The notes beneath the pieces are model-generated. The model searched no databases. It worked only from the letters and a program-made list of their open reading frames with translations, and had not been told where the DNA came from. 64,000 nucleotides of DNA from Polytrichum commune (taxonomy: Eukaryota; Streptophyta; Polytrichopsida; Polytrichales; Polytrichaceae): the NCBI GenBank assembly GCA_950295325.1, contig OX485804.1, positions 25,546,001 to 25,610,000 on the forward strand, in the 5' to 3' direction. Shown one piece after another: positions 58,326 to 64,000 of this stretch; the stretch's first letter is position 1; the number at the start of each line of letters is the position of its first letter. A program made the position numbers and the translations under genes.

Positions 58326-59390
58326 ATAAAGTCTTTGCTATAGTATGCATCCCGAGGGTTTTGGTGATTGATTTGACATCAAATTTAGCTATGTTCGATG
58401 GATGAGAGGTACGCTCATTTACAACAATCCCCTCTCTCCCATGTCACCAGGCTAGTATGTAGTTTGATGATGTATTTTCACATAGATGTTTGACTTAGCC
58501 AAATAGAAGAGAAGTGTTTTCATACAATTACCCAGCTTAATTAAACTTTGTCAATATCATAGTCAATGAGATGTCCAACAACTACACTAATATGTGCAAT
58601 TAGATTGTCTTCGCAAATAGGTTGCTTCGTTACCTATGCAAATTACCTTGGGTCAAAACTAGATGACAAAAATTTGTAACTTTGTTTATTCATTTGTACA
58701 ACAACCACAACAACAAAACAATTCATGTATTTTGTTACTGTGGTATTGAAATTCTAAAATAGTGTGGAATGTCAATAATTTAGCTTGGGGCAACCTAATT
58801 GCACATGTTAGTGCAGACTCAAGGTCCATGCCTAGCGCTATTTACTTCAGTAAGGTAAATGACGGATTAAATTATTCTTATTAAGCCATAACTATATGTA
58901 GAATGAATAATAATAAGGTTTGAGATTGTATAAACGACAAAGACTCAAGTACATAAAATCTATATCTAATCATCGTTGTCACATATGACTTTATTTACAC
59001 TTTATTTATTTAGACTTAAGCACGTGATAAGTATACCAATATGGAATCAAGACCATATACCTTGAAGATATTACTTCAAGGCTTGTTGGGGGTTTGTATA
59101 AAGCGTCACTTATCTTGTATAAACACACCCCAAAATCTTTAAGGGTTAAAGGAGAAGAGATTAGTGGGAGGTAGTTGCAGTGCAAGTGTTACCTAGGTAA
59201 TATTCTTGCATGGCAATTGAAGAACTGGCTAGCAGCTAGTTTTGAGGGTGTTAGTGTTGGTGCGCCCATCACCAATGTGGTGACAACTGGGTATAAAACT
59301 AGAATGAACGCATGCCTTGTGAGGATCTGAGGTCCATCTACTGGCGCCCATCTTAGGTTACCACACCAAATTAAATTTGATTATGATGGG
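57676..59390. other. No gene; (GA)18 microsatellite
   Basis: A (GA)n run of about 36 bp is at 58289-58324. A partial copy of dispersed repeat E is at 58330-58460. No gene was seen. Confidence 0.55.
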
Positions 59391-59394
59391 AGAT

Positions 59395-60040
59395 GGATAC
59401 ATGCGCACGAATATGACATGACTATGGTAGGAAGAAGATGTATGTTCCAAATTATCCGTTGCATATTTGTGGGTTCACAGAGCAACCCACGTGGGCTAAG
59501 TAAAGTTATGAACTGTGACACATGGAGTTGATTTAGGCTGCGTGTTGGTTTGGATACAAAATGCACATTAATCCCTCAAGTGTTTTGTATTTTAACACCA
59601 CGATGACTAGAAACTTGTGTCGACAAATTAAGAGCAAGGCTTTGGGAACTGAGAGTCTCAAAGGAGCATACACATTCACGAATACGTTGGGAAGAAGATA
59701 CAATTTTCAAATTATCCACTCCATTTTCCACGAACTTACATACCAAGTAACTTTTGTGAGTTGAGTAATGTCGCGAATCGTGACACACAAAGTTTTAAAA
59801 AACTAGAGAAAAAAAAAACATCAATGTTTTTGCAGTGCCATGCGATGTCCATTCACCACCTCCTACCCATGCCCGTGTGAACATGGGGAGTCACACACAA
59901 AGTTCAACTCTAGCTAAGTTAGGTTGTGTGTTGGTTTGGGCATAACTTCATAAGTACCTCAATTCTTTAAGTGTATTTTTGTTTTTGGAGGCAGGGATGG
60001 CTGCCCAAATGTGTCGACAAATTCTGAACAAAGGTTAACA
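59395..60040. repeat. Three diverged tandem segments
   Basis: Blocks 'GAAGAAGAT', 'CAAATTATCC', 'GAACTGTGACACA', 'GTGTTGGTTTGG' and 'TGTGTCGACAAATT' recur in order near 59430-59560, 59600-59790 and 59890-60030. This is old, non-coding duplication. Confidence 0.5.
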
Positions 60041-60681
60041 AGGGATGTACCAGTGCTCATAATGGCAAATCATTTTGCGGGATCTGGGAGAGCGCCATGA
60101 AGGGAGGCTCTGGCAGCCTTTGTGGGCAATCAACCAGCCTCTTTAATCCTCCCCCAACCTCCCCCTAAAAGACGTGCCTGCCCCCCTACTACATGCATCT
60201 CGCGTCCTTGGACTCATAATAAGTTATCTAAGATAATAAGCGGCCATGCGAGGTCCATGTGCGTGCATCGCCCTCGACGCTTCAAAACCATTCCATGTAC
60301 TACATACATCATTAGGTAGAGTCTCCTGACACACAATCAAAACACTATGGAAAAAAAGAAAATACGCACACAAAACAATTTTCGACACCAAAAAGAATGA
60401 ATGACCGAACGAATGAATGAATGGCCAGCCATGGTAGCTGGCTACTCACTCTCCTTGGCACTTCAGTTTTGGTACTTGGCGAAACTCCCACGATTTGCAT
60501 GTCGCTGGGCAGCGATTATGCTGGGAGGCTGGGTGTCAGGAGGCCACACCAGTTGGACCCCACTGGCTCTATGCATGGACGACCGATAGGCTCACCAGTT
60601 GGAAGAATTTGACCAGTCCTTCCTTCCTTCCTTCCTTCCTTCATTCCCAACGGTGCGGCCTCCTGGCACTCGCAACGGATT
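60041..60681. other. No confident gene; microsatellites
   Basis: Simple repeats (GAAT)n at 60395-60425 and (CCTT)n at 60617-60643. Several overlapping open frames span 60400-60900 in all three plus frames, with no consistent family match. The stretch is somewhat richer in GC than its surroundings. Confidence 0.5.
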
Positions 60682-61535
60682 CCGGCGTCTTGCGCTCAGA
60701 GAAAAGGAGAAAAAAGGAGGAGAAAAGGCAATTGAGAGCCTTCTACACCAGCATTATCGATCGAGAGGACGATCGACGACCCGGTGGTGGTGGCAGTCTA
60801 ACTGTCCCAAAAAGAAGGAAAAGAAAAGAAACATTCTTCTGTAATGGAACGGAACACGTTTTTACATGTCGTGGGTATCGATCGTCCCTTTGAATGTCTC
60901 CACTCAGAGTTTGGGAGACTCTTTGTGTCACACAGAGTTATACTGATAACGCACCTCTTCCTTATAATGCTCTGTGGGTGTTATTTGGTTCGTTTTTCCG
61001 GTGTCTTGCGCTTGGAAAGACAAATGAGAGCCTTCTACAACAGCAGTATCGATGGAGAGAAACCGGCGGTGGTAGTCTAAGTGTCCCAAAAGAAGAAATA
61101 GAAAGAAACATTCTTCTCTAACGGAACGGAACACGTGTTTGTATGTCGTTGGTATCGTTCCTTTGAATGTCGCCACTGATGATTTGGGAAACTCTTTGTG
61201 TCACAAAGAGTACTGATTAGGCACCTCTTCCTTGTAAGCTCTGTGGGTGTTATTTAGTTCCTTTTTCCGGTGTCTTGCGCTTGACAAGACAATTGTGAGC
61301 CTTCTACAACAGCAGTATCAATTGAGAGAAACTGGTGGTGGCAGTCCAACTGTCCCAAAAGAAGAAAAAGAAAGAAACATTTTTCTTTAACGGAACCGAA
61401 CCCGTTTTTGTATGTCGTTGGTATTGTTCCTTCGAATGTCTCCACTAAGAATTTGGGAAACTCTTTGTGTCACAAAGAGTACTGATTAGGCACCTCTTCC
61501 TTGTAAGCTATGTGGGTGTTATTTGGTTTGTTTCT
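60682..61535. repeat. Three-copy tandem repeat, ~270-316 bp units
   Basis: Units start CCGG(C/T)GTCTTGCGCTTG at 60682, 60998 and 61267. Shared inner blocks are 'GAGAGCCTTCTACA', 'GTCCCAAAAGAAGAAA', 'GGAAACTCTTTGTGTCACA', 'GCACCTCTTCCTTGTAAG' and 'GTGGGTGTTATTT'. Units 2 and 3 are closer to each other than to unit 1, which has extra sequence. No coding function was seen. Confidence 0.9.
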
Positions 61536-61689
61536 CATGTTCTCCAGCTTCTACCTATTAGATTTACACAATGAAACTCGTGTTGCGTTAGCAAATCTAC
61601 GCTGAACCATTTGCAAAAACCGGACTGAAAATTGGACCTCCGGTGATTTAGTTGTGGTTATCAGGAGTGCATGTTTGGTTGACGTCTTA

Positions 61690-62300
61690 ACTTGATACAT
61701 AGGTCCTCCCAGTTGTGTTCATTATTGAGCGTAGAGTAGTTAATAATATTTGGAGACATAGTCCAATCTCTTTTAAACATGTGTCTATGTGATGTTTGCT
61801 CTTCAATCCTTACTGAACCACATACCAATCAAATATTGGGGTCTGGGTAAGAAAACGTGCCACTTAAGACCCATCTACCTTAATGGCCTACAGTATGCGC
61901 CCCTATTGTGAGCACTTCCAACTCCAAATCCGGTTTGGTTGTTGGATCGGATCATATCGAGAGTTGTCTCATCCAATCAGCTATTCTAAATCACGTTAGA
62001 TTGTCGATCCAAGTTTCATAATCAAAGCTATCATGCAAAAAATGAGATAGAAATGCACTAAAAACCCCAATAGTTAGATTCTCTAATTAATCACATAGGC
62101 CCTTCCGATTGGGTTCATTATCAATCCTAAAATGGTGTCTATATTTGAGCACACAGTCCAATGTCGTTGTAACACATACATATTTCTAGTGTCATATTCC
62201 TAACTAGAAGTTGTCCACAAGCCTTGCCATATACCACTCCAATTGGCAACTCATCCAAGAAGAGTGGCACCATAAGGCCCATGTACCTAATAAGTTACAA
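61690..62300. repeat. Dispersed repeat D, copies 4 and 5 in tandem
   Basis: Copy 4 (61690-61890) has 'ATAGGTCCTCCCAGTTGTGTTCATTATTGAGC', split by few changes from copy 5 (62090-62300), which has 'ATAGGCCCTTCCGATTGGG'. Each continues 'CAGTCCAAT(C/G)TC' and 'ACATGTGTCT' or 'ACATACATATTTCT'. Confidence 0.6.
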
Positions 62301-62389
62301 CTCATCCAGAGCTATAGTTTAGTGCTCTAATCATATGACATCTCTAGAAAGTGGAGTAGAGGAAAAAATGTTGCATATGAGCGTCCCAC

Positions 62390-62590
62390 TCATCCATTCA
62401 ACATGAAAACTTGACCCCTTGTAAGTTTGTGGCCGGTCCGTCTCAAATGACATGAACTAAACTAATTATGACATCAAATCCACTTGATAAAGTAACCTCC
62501 GGGATGCATGCTATTTCAAGGCTTAGGTTGGATGAATGACAAGTATCCTCGTATGCGATAATTCCCTCTCCCCCTAGAAAGTGGTTAAGA
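62390..62590. repeat. Dispersed repeat E, copy 2
   Basis: Ordered match to 6190-6420: 'TTTGTGGCCGGTCCGTCTCAAATGACATG', 'GACATCAAATCCACTTGATAAAGTAA', 'GGGATGCATG', 'CTCGTATGCGATAATTCCCTC'. Confidence 0.55.
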
Positions 62591-62606
62591 ACTCATGGCA
62601 GATTCA

Positions 62607-62959
62607 CATAGGGTCCCAAGTCCGAAGTCCCACTCAAGTCAACAAGTCACAACATGAAGGCAAACTCTAAACATTGACCCTCAAGAAACTATTAAAGTAT
62701 GGTTTACACTCATTAAAGTCAAATCTTGATTATTCTATGCAAAAAAATCGGGGGACTTGTGTTGCGAGTTGGGTCTAATTTTCTAATTGACCCAACTCTC
62801 AACATAAGTCCCAAGCCTCACCCCAAAATGTGATGCATACTTGGGACTAGCCTAATACTGGGACCTGACCTGGTAATCCCCAACTTCCATGCTCTCAACG
62901 GCTGAGATTGCACGGATCAACCTCAAGTGAATTTGAACTTAGAACTTGGACTTAAGGCT
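62607..62959. mobile_element. MITE C ('GGGACTT' family), uninterrupted copy
   Basis: Reverse orientation relative to 38915-41277. The first end is TTCACATAGGGTCCCAAGTCC. Inner blocks 'AGACCCAACT' and 'GAGAGTTGGGTC' match on the opposite strand. Gives the structure expected before the 1,980-bp insertion at the other locus. The far end merges with the Stowaway element. Confidence 0.7.
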
Positions 62960-63070
62960 TACTCCCTCCGTCCCAAAACGATTGTCCTACCCCTAGAGTT
63001 TTTTATCTCCAAATGTTTGTCATAAAACTCTGGGATAATTAAGGACAATCGTTTTGGGAAGGAGGGAGTA
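62960..63070. mobile_element. Complete Stowaway MITE (111 bp)
   Basis: TA at both ends, then CTCCCTCCGTCCCAAAACGA on the left and, on the other strand, CTCCCTCCTTCCCAAAACGA on the right. About 28 bp of each end pair (continuing TTGTCCT). This is a canonical Stowaway, the Tc1/mariner-derived MITE with TA target. The inner part (AAATGTTTGTCATAAAACTC) is also seen in the truncated copy at 35789. Confidence 0.9.
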
Positions 63071-64000
63071 AGCTCTAAAAGAAACCCGTGTACTTACCGG
63101 GAAATGCCTCGATTTGGTGCGAGAGCTTGAAATGTTGATGAGGGAGGTAGGAATGAGAACCCAACAAATTAACTTTGTGAATCATGACCATCTAAGTTAA
63201 ACTAGCAGCACACTAGGAAAATTCCCTCCCAATCAATAGCAGCTCATGTGCGCCCATCATCTTTGAAGTACGACATCGATTTTGACTAAAGCAGCTCGTT
63301 TAGCAATCACGATGCGGGGCAGGAGCTCAGTGGAAGATAAATCAAATCATTGATGCAAGTTATAGCATCTTATGCGGGTGAATCGCCTCAAAGAAAAAGC
63401 AAAAGAAAAAGAGAAAAAAATGTCAGTGGCTTTGCATTGATGTGAATGTGAGCATGTTTTCCTTAAGGTATATGGGTTTTAAATGGTTACTTCTTTTTTT
63501 TCCTTTTCAGATTAGGCCATTTCTCCAAGGATATGAAACACGTCGTTATGGTTTAGCACATCCGATTGGACGCCGTAGTTGCTTTCCTCGTGATATCCGG
63601 AGCTCATATGAATGTTTTACTCATCATCAAAGTGAAGATCTGTACTCAGTACACTGTCGTAGAGGCCCTCCAAAACATGTTGACTAATGAGCTTTAGAAT
63701 GGTTCATATACTTTGAGCATGTAGTCTGGTCTCTTTTAAACACGTGTCTTTTTGGTGACCGATCTTGGAACCACACCTAGCCACATACCACTCAAATATG
63801 GGTGCGTGATTAAGAGAAATAGCGTCTACCTTACATTGGTCAGAGATAGATAGAAACTCCAACCCCTTTCAAGCAAGGGGCCGGTGTGAATAAAGTGTCC
63901 GTTCGTAATGCCAATGACCTGATGCCCACTGGACAAGGGGACATTGGGACAATACTACTCTCCCCTTTCGAGGATGGACACTATAATGACACACTATACA
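63071..64000. other. No gene; dispersed repeat D, copy 6 at 63590-63840
   Basis: The copy holds 'CATGTTGACTAATGAGC', 'CATGTAGTCTGGTCTCTTTTAAACACG' and 'ACATACCACTCAAATATGGG', in the order seen at 61690. No gene is supported, and nothing notable reaches the right edge. Confidence 0.55.

Noticed and set aside
60401-60893. Overlapping plus-strand frames considered as a Copia RNase H-type remnant
   Set aside because: Only a DYAG-like string fits. The surrounding residues do not follow the family order and no integrase or reverse transcriptase is nearby.
1-64000. CRISPR array, bacterial operons or integrated virus
   Set aside because: No regularly spaced repeats of CRISPR type, no operon-like gene packing and no viral replication or capsid genes. 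Spliced genes and plant MITEs show a plant nuclear genome.

Overview
The window reads as nuclear DNA of a land plant with a large, repeat-rich, AT-rich genome. The evidence is a DYW-class PPR gene, two multi-exon genes with canonical GT-AG introns, and many plant-type MITEs (Stowaway, PIF/Harbinger, Mutator-type). The intronless DYW protein ending in DFW, and the LINE and Tc1-like relics, make me lean towards a non-flowering lineage such as a lycophyte, fern or moss. That placement is inference, and no species can be named.

Genes occupy only the left part. From 8.0 to 12.0 kb lies an intronless PLS-DYW PPR gene (+), with a tandemly repeated region around its start. From 15.06 to 19.05 kb is a four-exon gene (-) for a serine-rich protein of unknown family, carrying eight S-P-L-R sites. 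From 20.0 to 27.85 kb is a nine-exon gene (-) encoding about 664 residues: a conserved N-terminal region, an HNH-like EIDH...RGG block, a SANT/Myb domain and a coiled coil. All intron phases agree. The PPR gene and the 15-19 kb gene converge. The two minus-strand genes are in tandem, about 0.95 kb apart.

The remaining roughly 70 percent is mobile-element debris and sequence with no visible gene. Left side: a 528-bp PIF/Harbinger-type element (2.5-3.0 kb) and a 451-bp pogo/mariner-type element (3.4-3.8 kb). Middle: four copies of a 229-bp Mutator-type MITE (29.7, 35.6, 36.9 and 43.3 kb), one of which holds a nested 500-bp element, and a MITE at 38.9-41.3 kb split by a 1,980-bp TG...CA element flanked by TGGGC. 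Right: a LINE fragment (45.5 kb), an 810-bp element with 8-bp target duplication (56.9-57.7 kb), a three-copy tandem repeat (60.7-61.5 kb), and a complete 111-bp Stowaway element (62.96 kb).

The most striking structure is at 47.78-56.80 kb. A Tc1/mariner element with 27-bp inverted ends is split inside the codons for K-H-V-W of its transposase by a 7.75-kb Mutator-like element (48,204-55,950), flanked by a 10-bp duplication. This element carries a decayed MULE transposase on the minus strand. On the plus strand it has an intron-containing second gene whose 3' part looks like a decayed beta-class N4/N6 DNA methyltransferase. A Mutator-like transposon with a methyltransferase-type gene is the best candidate here for something not previously described.
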